The translations under genes were made by a program, and so were the position numbers. From Desulfocurvibacter africanus subsp. africanus DSM 2603 (GTDB taxonomy: Bacteria > Desulfobacterota > Desulfovibrionia > Desulfovibrionales > Desulfovibrionaceae), in the NCBI RefSeq assembly GCF_000422545.1, contig NZ_AULZ01000031.1:1-39914 (forward strand): a stretch of 39,914 nucleotides of DNA, in the 5' to 3' direction. Of this stretch, positions 16,856 to 24,874 are shown one piece after another (position 1 is the stretch's first letter; the number at the start of each line of letters is the position of its first letter). Below the pieces are notes generated by a model. The model was not told the DNA's origin. It did no database searches and saw only the letters and a list, made by a program, of their open reading frames with translations.

Positions 16856-17906
16856 GTGTCTTTGCGAAACCAAACGCGCCTGGGGCTCCAACTTCAGTCT
16901 CGAGGAGATAGCCGAGGCCCGCGACCGCTGCGGATTGCTGACCATGGAGCTGGAGCTGAGCCGGGAGTGCAACCTGCGCTGCATCTATTGCTACTCCGAG
17001 GCGGGCACGCCCCTGGATAACGAGCTGAGCAGCGAGGAGATCTACTCCGTCGTTGATCAGGCCATCGCCCTGGGCGCCCGGCGCATCATCGTGCTGGGCG
17101 GCGGCGAGCCCCTGGTCTATCCGGGCGTCATGGACATCATGCGCTACCTGCACAAGCGCGGCGTGGGCATCGACCTGTTCACCAACGGCACGCTCATCAC
17201 CGAGGACATGGCCCGCGAATTCCGCGACATGGGCGTGCATCCCGTCATCAAGATGAACAGTCTGAACGATGACGTGCAGGACCTGCTGGCCGGCCATAAG
17301 GGTGCCGCGCGGGATATCCGCCAGGGCTTCAAGAACCTGGTCAAGGCCGGCTACCCGGCCGAAGGGCTGCCCATGGGCGTGCAGAGCGTCATCTGCCGCC
17401 AGAATCTGGCCGAGTTGCCCGCCATGTGGAGTTGGATCCGCGAGCGCGGCATGACCCCATACTTCGAGATGATCACCCTGCAAGGCCGGGCCCGCAAGCA
17501 CCCGGACCTGGAAGTCACGCCCGGCGAGCTTCGCGCCGCCTTCGAAGAGCTGTCGCGCCTGGACCGCGAGCGTTTCGGCTTCGACTGGGAACCGCATCCG
17601 CCCGTAGCCGGCCTGCGCTGCAACCGTCACAGCTACACGTGCACCGTGACCGTGCATGGCGATGTCATTCCCTGCCCCGGCGTGGATATTCCCGTGGGCA
17701 ACATCCGCACGCAGCCCCTGGCCGACATTCTCAAGGGCAGCGAGGTCATCCACAAGCTGCGCAACATCCGCAAATACATCAAGGGCGCCTGCGCCGAATG
17801 CCCGCAAAACGACAGCTGCTACGGCTGCCGGGGCATGGCCTACCAGCTCACGGGCGACTATCTTGCCGCCGATCCTCTTTGCTGGCACGTGAATCAAGGA
17901 AAGTAG
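16848..17906 (+). CDS. Radical SAM protein with SPASM-like C-terminal domain
   Basis: This 352-residue protein has the radical SAM cluster motif CNLRCIYC (Cys41, Cys45, Cys48) and the GGGEPLVYPG SAM-binding segment. A Cys-rich C-terminus follows (CTVTVHGDVIPCPGVD; then Cys315, 318, 324, 327 and 345), typical of SPASM/twitch auxiliary Fe-S domains. SPASM proteins usually modify peptides or proteins, but no precursor peptide is encoded nearby. The start is GTG 16848, with GGGAGG 7 nt upstream and an 8-bp overlap with the ligase; a TTG at 16827 is less likely. Its position between the ligase and the first dehydratase ties it to chain assembly. The reaction is unknown; it could act on an enzyme or directly on a lipid intermediate. 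Confidence 0.88.
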   Translation: MTECLCETKRAWGSNFSLEEIAEARDRCGLLTMELELSRECNLRCIYCYSEAGTPLDNELSSEEIYSVVDQAIALGARRIIVLGGGEPLVYPGVMDIMRYLHKRGVGIDLFTNGTLITEDMAREFRDMGVHPVIKMNSLNDDVQDLLAGHKGAARDIRQGFKNLVKAGYPAEGLPMGVQSVICRQNLAELPAMWSWIRERGMTPYFEMITLQGRARKHPDLEVTPGELRAAFEELSRLDRERFGFDWEPHPPVAGLRCNRHSYTCTVTVHGDVIPCPGVDIPVGNIRTQPLADILKGSEVIHKLRNIRKYIKGACAECPQNDSCYGCRGMAYQLTGDYLAADPLCWHVNQGK

Positions 17907-17910
17907 CCTC

Positions 17911-18381
17911 ATGACATTGCTTCCGGCATCGAAACCGCTTGCCCTGCCCATGGACTGCCAAGCCCTGGTGCCCCATCGGGGTCCCATGCTGCTCATCGAC
18001 CGGCTGCTCTCTTGCCAAGACAAGGGCGGCTGCGTGGAAGCACGCGTGGTCGAAAGCAACCCCTTCGTGGATGCGAATGGAGAACTGGAACCCCTGGTCA
18101 CCGTCGAACTCATGGCCCAGGCCTTTGCCGCGCTCAAGGGCTATGCGGATCTGGCCTCGGGAGCCGAGCCCAGCAAGGGGCTGCTGGTGAGCGTGCGCAA
18201 AGTGGCGGTCACGGGCCGCGCCCGCGTAGGCGACGTACTGACCATCAATCTCGCCGTTAAGGGAGAATTCGACGGCTTCACCGTCGTCGAGGGCGAAGTG
18301 CGCAAGAATGACAACTTGCTGGCCGCAGGCAGCCTAAAATTATGGATACCGGGCCGCGAGTCCGCCGAGGAGAAGCCTTAG
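17911..18381 (+). CDS. Hotdog-fold 3-hydroxyacyl-ACP dehydratase subunit, ApeP-like (DH1)
   Basis: This 156-residue hotdog protein has the FabZ-like opening LVPHRGPMLLIDRLL (residues 19-33) and the helix VELMAQAFAA, carrying an acidic residue (Glu66) where FabZ has its catalytic Glu. The FabZ GHFP histidine motif is missing; the segment reads NPFVDANGELEPLV. This matches the ApeP/COG4706 type. DH2 at 22082 shows the reverse, with the His motif and no acid, so the two may form one active site as a heterodimer. The gene starts 4 bp after the radical SAM gene and directly abuts the LolA-like gene. Confidence 0.8.
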   Translation: MTLLPASKPLALPMDCQALVPHRGPMLLIDRLLSCQDKGGCVEARVVESNPFVDANGELEPLVTVELMAQAFAALKGYADLASGAEPSKGLLVSVRKVAVTGRARVGDVLTINLAVKGEFDGFTVVEGEVRKNDNLLAAGSLKLWIPGRESAEEKP

Positions 18382-18996
18382 ATGCGAGCCCGCATTCTGT
18401 TCACGCTGGCCTTTCTGCTGCTCTGGGTGGCGCCGGTATCGCCGTCGGACAATGAAGCCGTGCTGGACGGCCTGCGCAAAGCCGCCAAGGACATCCACTC
18501 GGTGTCGGCCGATTTCGTGCAGCGCAAGAAGCTGGAGATGTTCGACGAAGTCATGATCTCCAAGGGCCGGTTGGCCCTGGTCAAGCCCGACCGCCTGCGC
18601 TGGGAGTACCTGGAGCCCGTGGCCTCTGGCTTCGCCCTCAAGGGCGGCAAGGGCCGGCGCTGGAACGAAATGATCGGTCGCATGGACGACTTCGACATCC
18701 GCCAGGATCCGGTCATGCAGGTTATCGTGGATCAACTCCTGGCCTGGACCAATGCCGATCTGGAACGCATGAGCCGCGACTTCACCCTGGAGGTGGCCGG
18801 ATCCGAGCCGGTGCAGCTCGTGCTGCGTCCGCGCGTGCCGGCCGTGGGCGGCTTTATCGAGCGGATCGCAATCCGCTACGCCGCCGACAAGCGCTCTATC
18901 CAGCGCGTGGAGGTCATGGAGCCGGGAGGAGACTCCACCCAGCTCGATTTCCAGAATGTGCGCATCAACACGCCTTTAGCCGAGGATTTGTTCTGA
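18382..18996 (+). CDS. LolA-like outer-membrane lipoprotein carrier protein
   Basis: This 204-residue predicted periplasmic protein has an N-terminal signal peptide (LFTLAFLLLWVAPVSPS). The LolA-like pattern VSADFVQRKKLEMFDEVMIS, then GRLALVKPDRLRWEY, follows. LolA carries lipoproteins across the periplasm in a hydrophobic cavity. Versions encoded in aryl-polyene clusters, next to an MMPL exporter, are thought to carry the polyene lipid instead. The ATG directly follows the TAG of the DH1 gene. Its position before the MMPL exporter and a DUF3261-type lipoprotein supports a dedicated export role. Cargo is inferred from context only. Confidence 0.85.
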   Translation: MRARILFTLAFLLLWVAPVSPSDNEAVLDGLRKAAKDIHSVSADFVQRKKLEMFDEVMISKGRLALVKPDRLRWEYLEPVASGFALKGGKGRRWNEMIGRMDDFDIRQDPVMQVIVDQLLAWTNADLERMSRDFTLEVAGSEPVQLVLRPRVPAVGGFIERIAIRYAADKRSIQRVEVMEPGGDSTQLDFQNVRINTPLAEDLF

Positions 18997-19003
18997 TCAT
19001 CCC

Positions 19004-21427
19004 ATGGCCAGCATATCCCGCACGCCAAGCAGGTCCAGCATGACCAGCACGCCGATTCTGGCCAGGCTCTACAGAGTCTTGGAGCCCAGACGCACGCTGC
19101 TGTTCATTGCGACGCTGGGGCTGTTCCTGCTGCTCGGCGCAGGCATGCTGCGCATGCGCGTTTCCGAAAACATCATGGCCATGCTCCCGGACCAAGCCGA
19201 GAGCCTGTTCGCGGATTTCGAACTCCTGCATCGGGCGCCCTTTCTGCACAAAGCCCTGGTGACCGTAAGCGCCAAGGATGATACCGCCGCATCGGGCTTG
19301 ACTACAGCGGCACGCAACCTGGCCGAGGCCCTGGCAACCAGCCAGGCCCACGACCTGTTCACGCGGGTGGAGTACGGTCCGCCGGCCGAAGCCGGGCCGG
19401 GAACGCTCACGGCCATCCTGGCCAACCAGCCCAACTACGCCACGCCTGAGTCCCTGCGCGCCCTGGAGACCAAATTGGCTCCCGAGGCAGTACGCGAGGG
19501 TCTGCGCGCGGACTGGGCGCTCATGAACGGTCCCGAGGGCTGGGCCATGAAGGACCTTGTACGCCTGGACCCGCTCAATTTTCGCGCCACGGCTCTAAAG
19601 GGCATCGCCGCGGCCAACCTGCTGCCCGGCATCCGTCTGCGCGATGGAGTGTTCGTGAGCGGCGACGGCAGGCACGCGCTGCTCGTGGCCGAGACGCCCA
19701 TCGACATCACCGACTCGTCGGGATCGGAGCGGCTGCTGCGAGCATTCGATACCATTGCGGCGAATGTCCTGCCCGAAGGCATCACGGCCAGCATCGTCTC
19801 CGGCCATCTGTACGCGCAGGCCAACGCCACTGCCATCAAGGCCGACATGCGCCTCATCATGGTCGTGTCGTGCGTGGCCTTGCTGGCCATTTTCCTGCTC
19901 TTCCTGCGCAGCCTGCAGGCCGGCTGGGTGCTGCTCATTCCGCTGGGCGCGCTGTGCGCCGGCGGCGTGGCCGTGTCCTTGGCCTTCTCCGACGTGTCGG
20001 GCATCACGCTCGGCTTTGGCGGCGTGCTGCTGGGCATCAGCGTGGACTACGGCCTGCACGCCTTCATAGCCCTCAAGCAGGGCGGCGAAGGACAAGCCAC
20101 GCTGCTGGCCAGGGTGGCCCGGCCGGTGCTGCTGGGCGCGGCCACGACCATGGCAGCCTTCGGCGTGCTGCTCCTGTCCGATCTGCCGGCTCAGCGCCAG
20201 TTGGCCGTGTTCTCCATAGCCGGTCTGGCCATGGCCCTGCTGTTGTCGCTGGTAGTACTGCCGCAGCTCATCACCCCTTCGCCTCTCAAGCGTTTCCCGC
20301 TGCCGGATTTCACGAGACTGGCCCAAGGGCGCCGTCCGCTCATCGTGGCCCTCGGCCTGTGCCTGCTGGCCCTGGCGGGCTGGCAAGGGCGCGCCATACA
20401 TTTTGACGGCAACCTGCGCGCCCTGGGGCTGACCTCCAAGGCCATCGATGCGGCCGAGACACAGGTGCGCGAGACCTGGGGCGATGTGCGCGGCAAGGCC
20501 ATGGTGCTCGTGCAGGGCGACAGCCTGGAGCAGGCCCTGGAGGCCAATGATCGCCTGTATGCCGGCCTGCGTGGCGGGCTGCCCTCCGGCGAAGTAGTCA
20601 GTCTTGCGGCCCTGCTGCCGGCTGAATCGACCCAGGCCGCCAGTCGCGAGCGCTGGAACGCCTTCTGGGAAGACCGCGCTCCCGCCCTGCTGAAAGTCCT
20701 GCACGAGGAAGGCCGAGCCTTGGGATTCTCGAAGCAAGCCTTCGAACCCTTTCGCAACCTCATCACACAGGACGTCGCGCCCCTTTCGGCCGAGGGACTG
20801 CATGCGCTCGGCCTGGAGCGCATGTACGAGGGACTGCTCTTGCCGCCGCAGGATACCGGCAAGCCTTGGGGAGTGCTGACCCTGGCTCCGGACACAGCCG
20901 AAGCCGCTCGTTTGACGGCCGAGGCCTCGCAAGGCCAAGCCCGCTTCGTATCCCAAAGCCGTTTCGGCCGCGACCTGGGTCAAGCCCTGCGCGACGACTT
21001 CGTGCGCTTCCTTCTGCTGGCCTGCCTGAGCGTGAGCCTGATCCTGCTCATCGCCCTGCGCAGCCCGCGCCGGGTCCTGCTGGCCATGACGCCCGTGTTT
21101 GCAGGCGTGGCCGGTCTGCTGACCGTTATGGGCCTGGGCGGCATGTCCTTCAATCTCTACAACATGGCCGCGGCTATCCTGGTCATCGGCCTGGGCGTGG
21201 ATTACGGCGTGTTCATGCTCGAACGTCTGGAGCGGCGCACGGATCTGGGCACGGAGCACGCGGTGCTCCTGTCGGGCCTGACCACCTTGGCCGGCTTCGG
21301 CTCCCTGGCTCTGGCCAGCCATCCGGCCTTGAACTCCATCGGCCTCACGGTGCTCGTGGGCATGGCCGGGACGCTTCCCGGCGCCCTCCTGCTCCTGCCG
21401 GCCCTGGCGAGGAGTCAGCATGATTAG
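19004..21427 (+). CDS. MMPL/RND-family lipid exporter
   Basis: This approximately 807-residue inner-membrane transporter has the two-fold MMPL architecture. A first transmembrane span is followed by a periplasmic loop (about residues 50-280) and a five-helix bundle that includes GISVDYGLHAFIALK. A second span and loop follow, then a second bundle with GLGVDYGVFMLERLE. The paired DY motifs are the proton-relay signature. MMPL proteins in aryl-polyene and similar clusters are believed to extract lipid products from the inner membrane. The start is uncertain: ATG 19004 has no clear ribosome-binding site, and ATG 19040 (MTSTPILARLYR) has a weak AGG before it and gives a cleaner N-terminus. It overlaps the next lipoprotein gene by 8 bp. 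Confidence 0.88.
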   Translation: MASISRTPSRSSMTSTPILARLYRVLEPRRTLLFIATLGLFLLLGAGMLRMRVSENIMAMLPDQAESLFADFELLHRAPFLHKALVTVSAKDDTAASGLTTAARNLAEALATSQAHDLFTRVEYGPPAEAGPGTLTAILANQPNYATPESLRALETKLAPEAVREGLRADWALMNGPEGWAMKDLVRLDPLNFRATALKGIAAANLLPGIRLRDGVFVSGDGRHALLVAETPIDITDSSGSERLLRAFDTIAANVLPEGITASIVSGHLYAQANATAIKADMRLIMVVSCVALLAIFLLFLRSLQAGWVLLIPLGALCAGGVAVSLAFSDVSGITLGFGGVLLGISVDYGLHAFIALKQGGEGQATLLARVARPVLLGAATTMAAFGVLLLSDLPAQRQLAVFSIAGLAMALLLSLVVLPQLITPSPLKRFPLPDFTRLAQGRRPLIVALGLCLLALAGWQGRAIHFDGNLRALGLTSKAIDAAETQVRETWGDVRGKAMVLVQGDSLEQALEANDRLYAGLRGGLPSGEVVSLAALLPAESTQAASRERWNAFWEDRAPALLKVLHEEGRALGFSKQAFEPFRNLITQDVAPLSAEGLHALGLERMYEGLLLPPQDTGKPWGVLTLAPDTAEAARLTAEASQGQARFVSQSRFGRDLGQALRDDFVRFLLLACLSVSLILLIALRSPRRVLLAMTPVFAGVAGLLTVMGLGGMSFNLYNMAAAILVIGLGVDYGVFMLERLERRTDLGTEHAVLLSGLTTLAGFGSLALASHPALNSIGLTVLVGMAGTLPGALLLLPALARSQHD

Positions 21428-22085
21428 AAAGCTTGTCTTCTGCCTGTGCGCACTGGCACTGCTCGCTCTGACAGGCTGCGGTTCTTTCCGCATCGATCCC
21501 ACCTGGGAACGCCTGTCCGAGAATCAGGTCCAGGCGCTGGCGGCCAGACAATGGAATGAAGCTCCCGGCAACTGGCATATCCAACAGACCGTGCTTCTGG
21601 AATCACGCGGCCACGAACTGCTCATGTCCGGCTTCGTACGCCTGGATATGGCGGCGCGCACGGCACGCGTTGTGGCCATGAACTCGCTGGGCGTCAAATT
21701 CTTCGACCTGGAAGTCTCGGAGCAGGGCCAGACCGAACATTTCGTAGCCCCCGACCTGCGGCGCTTCCCCGAGGTCGCAACCATGCTCGCCGAGAGCGTG
21801 CGAAATATCTACCTCGTGCCGCGCCTGTCGGCCGACACGCCCGTATGGCTTGCGCCCTACGGCCCCGTGGCCAAAGCCAGTTGGCAGGAGGACCCGGTCT
21901 TCGTCTTCCTGGACCCGGCCACGGCCGAGCCCGTGCGCAAGATGAGCCCGGAACGCTTCTGGACCGTGGACTACAAGGACTACGCGCAGGCCGGCGACAG
22001 GTTGTTCCCGTCCACCGTGGTCTACACGCATACACGAGCGGGCTTGAGGCTGACGCTCAAGACCAATAAGGCAACTCTTCAATGA
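21420..22085 (+). CDS. DUF3261-type lipoprotein
   Basis: This 221-residue predicted lipoprotein has a signal peptide and lipobox LTGCG (Cys20). The body (WHIQQTVLLESRGHELLMSG, then ARVVAMNSLGVKFFDLEV) fits the DUF3261 family, which recurs in aryl-polyene clusters beside the LolA and MMPL genes. The fold may resemble LolB, the outer-membrane receptor of LolA, which would place it as the acceptor for exported lipid. That role is inference. ATG 21420 overlaps the MMPL stop, and the gene overlaps DH2 by 4 bp. Confidence 0.75.
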   Translation: MIRKLVFCLCALALLALTGCGSFRIDPTWERLSENQVQALAARQWNEAPGNWHIQQTVLLESRGHELLMSGFVRLDMAARTARVVAMNSLGVKFFDLEVSEQGQTEHFVAPDLRRFPEVATMLAESVRNIYLVPRLSADTPVWLAPYGPVAKASWQEDPVFVFLDPATAEPVRKMSPERFWTVDYKDYAQAGDRLFPSTVVYTHTRAGLRLTLKTNKATLQ

Positions 22086-22471
22086 ACAGGATGCGACAGG
22101 AAATACTCGCGGCCAGATTGGGACAATTCGGCCCTCTGGGTGAAGCCTACGTAGGCCGCTTCCGCTTCGGACATGACTTTGCTGGCTTTGCGGGCCACTT
22201 TCCCGGCTATCCGCTGCTGCCGGCAGTGGTGCAAATCCTTGTGGGTCAAATCGTGGCCGAGGATCTGGCGCAGAATGAAACCGGCGCACCCCTGGTCGCG
22301 GCAGCCGTGGAGAAAGCCAAGTTCGTGCGCGAGGTGCGGCCGGGCGAAGAAGTGCTGGCCGAATGCCGGCGCGTGATGCTCAAGGGCTGCGCGGGATTCG
22401 AGGTGCGCCTGAGCGTGAATGGCGAGGCCGCCTCGTCCTTCGTGCTCACGGCACCCCAGGACGCGGCATGA
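22082..22471 (+). CDS. Hotdog-fold dehydratase subunit, ApeI/FabZ-like (DH2)
   Basis: This 129-residue hotdog protein has the FabZ/FabA signature GHFPGYPLLP with the catalytic-type His39. The following helix reads AVVQILVGQ, where FabZ would have VxxVEALAQ, so the acidic partner residue is missing. ApeI-type proteins of aryl-polyene clusters share the LLPxVVQ pattern. DH1 at 17911 has the complementary acidic helix without GHFP. A heterodimer DH1-DH2 would rebuild a complete dehydratase for removing water from 3-hydroxyacyl-ACP. The gene overlaps its neighbours by 4 bp on both sides (ATGA junctions). Confidence 0.8.
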   Translation: MNRMRQEILAARLGQFGPLGEAYVGRFRFGHDFAGFAGHFPGYPLLPAVVQILVGQIVAEDLAQNETGAPLVAAAVEKAKFVREVRPGEEVLAECRRVMLKGCAGFEVRLSVNGEAASSFVLTAPQDAA

Positions 22472-22932
22472 GCAGAAAGGCCTATTTCCGTAACGAGCCC
22501 GGCACTCCGGCACCGTTGCGCATCAGCGTGCAGCGGCGGGTGCGCTTCGAGGAAGTGGACGTGATGGGCATAGTCTGGCACGGCCGCTATCCGAGCTTTT
22601 GCGAGGACGCCCGGGTGGCCCTGGGCGACCGTTACGGCATCGGCTACCTGGACTTCCACGGCCAGGGCATCCTCACGCCCATCAAGCAGATGCACATAGA
22701 CTACCAGCGGCCCCTGCGCTTCAAGGAAGAGTTCAGCATCGAGGCCCTGCTGCACTGGACCGAGGCCGCGCGCATCAACTACGAATTCATCCTGCGCAAC
22801 GCCGAGGGCGTGGTGACCACCACGGGCTACAGCGTGCAGCTCATGCTCGACAAGGACTTGGACCTGCTCATCGCACCGCCGCCGTTCTATCAGGATTTCT
22901 GCGCGCGCTGGAAAGCCGGGGAGCTGGCATGA
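22468..22932 (+). CDS. 4-hydroxybenzoyl-CoA thioesterase-family protein
   Basis: This 154-residue single-hotdog protein has the 4HBT active-site region VDVMGIVWHGRYPSFCEDAR (Asp31, His38, Tyr41, Glu46). This resembles YbgC/FadM-type acyl-CoA or acyl-ACP thioesterases and ApeL-like cluster proteins. It may release finished or stalled chains from ACP or edit wrong starters. The start is fixed by an ATGA overlap with DH2, and the end overlaps KS3 in the same way. The family call is good; the physiological thioester is not known. Confidence 0.85.
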   Translation: MSRKAYFRNEPGTPAPLRISVQRRVRFEEVDVMGIVWHGRYPSFCEDARVALGDRYGIGYLDFHGQGILTPIKQMHIDYQRPLRFKEEFSIEALLHWTEAARINYEFILRNAEGVVTTTGYSVQLMLDKDLDLLIAPPPFYQDFCARWKAGELA

Positions 22933-24134
22933 ACAGGGTGGCCGTGGTCGAGGCCCGGGCCGTGACGGCTCTGGGCGATCTGGACGCGACCTGGCGGGGG
23001 CTGCTGGCCGGCCGCTCGGGCATCGCTCCGGTCGCGCGCTTCGATGCCACGGGCTGCATCAGCCGCTGGGCGGCCTGCGTGCCGGGCCTGGAAAGGGATT
23101 CGACCAGCCGCAGCCTGCTTCTCTCCTTGCTGGACCGATTGCTGGACGGCGCTCCGTCCCTTGCGGCGGATACGCCTCTTTTGGCGGCCACGACCAAGGC
23201 CGGCATTGACGTGCTGGAGTCGATCGCGCGCCACGGCCACGGCCGCAAGGAAGACGTGCCGCCGTCCCTGCTGGCCGAAGAGACATCCCGCCGTCTTGGG
23301 CTGTGCGGCCGATGCGAAACCGTAAGCGGAGCGTGCGCCTCGGCCACCATCGCCCTGGCCCGTGCGGGGGCGCTCATTGCTCACGGCAAGGCCGATTCCG
23401 TGCTGGTCGTCTGCGCCGACCTGGTCAGCGAATTCGTGTTCACGGGCTTCTCATCCCTGCGCGCCCTGTCGCCCGAGCCGGCGAAACCCTTTGACGCCAA
23501 ACGCGACGGCCTGACCCTGGGTGAAGGCGCGGCGTTCCTGCTGCTCATGTCCGAGGAACGCGCCAAAGCCGAAAAACGGCCCATCCTGACCCGCCTGGCG
23601 GGATGGGGCGTGGCCAACGACGCCACGCACATCACAGCCCCGGCGCGCAACGGCTGCGGACTCATCGCGACGGTCAACCGCTGCCTGGCCGTGGCCGGAG
23701 CGAACCCGGACGATGTGGCCGCCATTTGCGCCCACGGCACGGGCACGGTCTACAACGACGCCATGGAACTGACCGCCTTCCGAAGCGTGTTCGGCGAGCG
23801 GAAGGTTCCCGTGCATGGAGTCAAGGGCGCCCTGGGCCACGCCATGGGAGCATCCGGCGGCATCGAGGCGGCCTTGTGCTGCCGCATGCTGGCCGACTGC
23901 ATGCTGCCGCCGACCATCGGCATGAGCGAGCCCGACCCGGCCGCCGCAGGCCTTGTGCGCAGCGAGCCCACTCCCCTGCCCGCAGGCCTGCTCCTGACCA
24001 CCAACTCGGGCTTTGGCGGCATCAACGCAGCCCTGCTCTTTTCTTCTCCTGGAAACATCGCGGGGGTCCGGGGGGGATCATCCTCCCCGGCCGCCGGAGG
24101 CACTCTTAGCTCACTCTCCGGAGGCCAGCCATGA
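22929..24134 (+). CDS. Beta-ketoacyl-ACP synthase, complete (KS3)
   Basis: This 401-residue ketosynthase has Cys136 (SGACASATIAL), His269 (CAHGTGTVYND) and His304 (KGALGHAMGASG). The N-terminal domain is short compared with FabF, so Cys lies about 25 residues earlier than usual. After the normal C-terminal GGINAALLFSS there is an extra Gly/Ser/Pro-rich tail of about 26 residues, encoded partly by a G-run and a palindrome at 24068-24090. It overlaps the thioesterase and the CLF2 gene by ATGA junctions. Direct coupling to a chain-length factor with Gln at the Cys position strongly suggests a KS:CLF heterodimer, as ApeO:ApeC in aryl-polyene systems. Confidence 0.88.
   Translation: MNRVAVVEARAVTALGDLDATWRGLLAGRSGIAPVARFDATGCISRWAACVPGLERDSTSRSLLLSLLDRLLDGAPSLAADTPLLAATTKAGIDVLESIARHGHGRKEDVPPSLLAEETSRRLGLCGRCETVSGACASATIALARAGALIAHGKADSVLVVCADLVSEFVFTGFSSLRALSPEPAKPFDAKRDGLTLGEGAAFLLLMSEERAKAEKRPILTRLAGWGVANDATHITAPARNGCGLIATVNRCLAVAGANPDDVAAICAHGTGTVYNDAMELTAFRSVFGERKVPVHGVKGALGHAMGASGGIEAALCCRMLADCMLPPTIGMSEPDPAAAGLVRSEPTPLPAGLLLTTNSGFGGINAALLFSSPGNIAGVRGGSSSPAAGGTLSSLSGGQP
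24068..24090. other. G-rich near-palindrome in the 3' end of the KS3 gene
   Basis: The 23-bp stretch begins CCGGGGGGGATC and ends CCTCCCCGG; it is self-complementary apart from its central base and one off-centre pair of positions. It includes a run of seven G (24070-24076). It lies in codons for the atypical C-terminal tail of KS3, 41 bp before the CLF2 start, and could fold in mRNA or mark a slippage-prone site. Confidence 0.6.
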
Positions 24135-24871
24135 GCGCGCTCGTCACGGGCATGGGCTGGCTCACTGCCGCCGGGCTGGGTCAGGGCAGGCGAGACGCCT
24201 TCGCGCTCGCCTGCGGCACTTTGCCCGAGGTGCGCCGCCAGGATCTCTTCGCCGAGCACCCCCGCTTCGGGCGCATGGATGCCTACTGCAAGGCCGGCCT
24301 GGCCGGCGTGGTCATGGCCCTGCGCGATGCCGGACTGGAAGGCCCGCTGGGCGAGTCCGCCGGACTGGCGGCGACCACCTGCGTGGGCTGCCTGCGAACC
24401 GACCTGGACTATTTCGCCACGGCCATGCAGGGCCCCATCCTGGCCAGTCCCAACCTGTTCGCCTTCACCTTGCCTACATCCATCGTAGCCGAGGCGGCCA
24501 TCTGCTTCGGACTGCGCGGCCCGACCTGCATGCTTCACGAGCCGCAAGCCTTCGGGTTGACCGGCGTGCGTGCTGGCCTGGAAGCCCTGGAGTTCGGCGA
24601 GGCGGAGCTCATGCTTGCCGGCGCCTGCGATGTCCCGGCTCTGGATTGGCCTTGCGGTCAAGGCCCGGCCGGCTCCATTTTTCTGGTCCTGGAATCCGAA
24701 CGCCGCGCCCAAGGCCGCCAGGCATACGGACGCCTGTTGCTGGACGGTGACACCGTGGCCTTGGACGCCGAATCGTCGCGCGAACCGCAGGACAGCCTGC
24801 CGGACCTCGTCCGGAGGCTGCTAACTCTTTCGATCTCAAGCGCCCCGAGGCGCAAACCCGTGGGGGAATAA
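24131..24871 (+). CDS. Chain-length-factor-type ketosynthase homologue with Gln at the Cys site (CLF2)
   Basis: This 246-residue protein corresponds to the N-terminal half of a ketosynthase (Ketosynth_N-like, as ApeC). Alignment of GPTCMLHEPQAFGLTG with the KS active site puts Gln139 exactly at the catalytic Cys position. That is the substitution known for chain-length factors of type II polyketide synthases. The downstream FGEAELMLAGACD keeps the register. The His motifs of the C-terminal half are absent because the protein stops early, so it cannot condense by itself. The ATGA overlap with KS3 suggests that they are made together and form a heterodimer controlling chain length. The ending (SAPRRKPVGE) shows no sign of recent truncation. 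Confidence 0.8.
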   Translation: MSALVTGMGWLTAAGLGQGRRDAFALACGTLPEVRRQDLFAEHPRFGRMDAYCKAGLAGVVMALRDAGLEGPLGESAGLAATTCVGCLRTDLDYFATAMQGPILASPNLFAFTLPTSIVAEAAICFGLRGPTCMLHEPQAFGLTGVRAGLEALEFGEAELMLAGACDVPALDWPCGQGPAGSIFLVLESERRAQGRQAYGRLLLDGDTVALDAESSREPQDSLPDLVRRLLTLSISSAPRRKPVGE

Positions 24872-24874
24872 TCC

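Noticed and set aside
16848-17906. A RiPP (peptide) pathway built around the SPASM radical SAM protein
   Set aside because: No precursor peptide, protease or leader-binding domain is seen. The neighbours are a fatty-acid-type ligase and a dehydratase with gaps of at most 4 bp.
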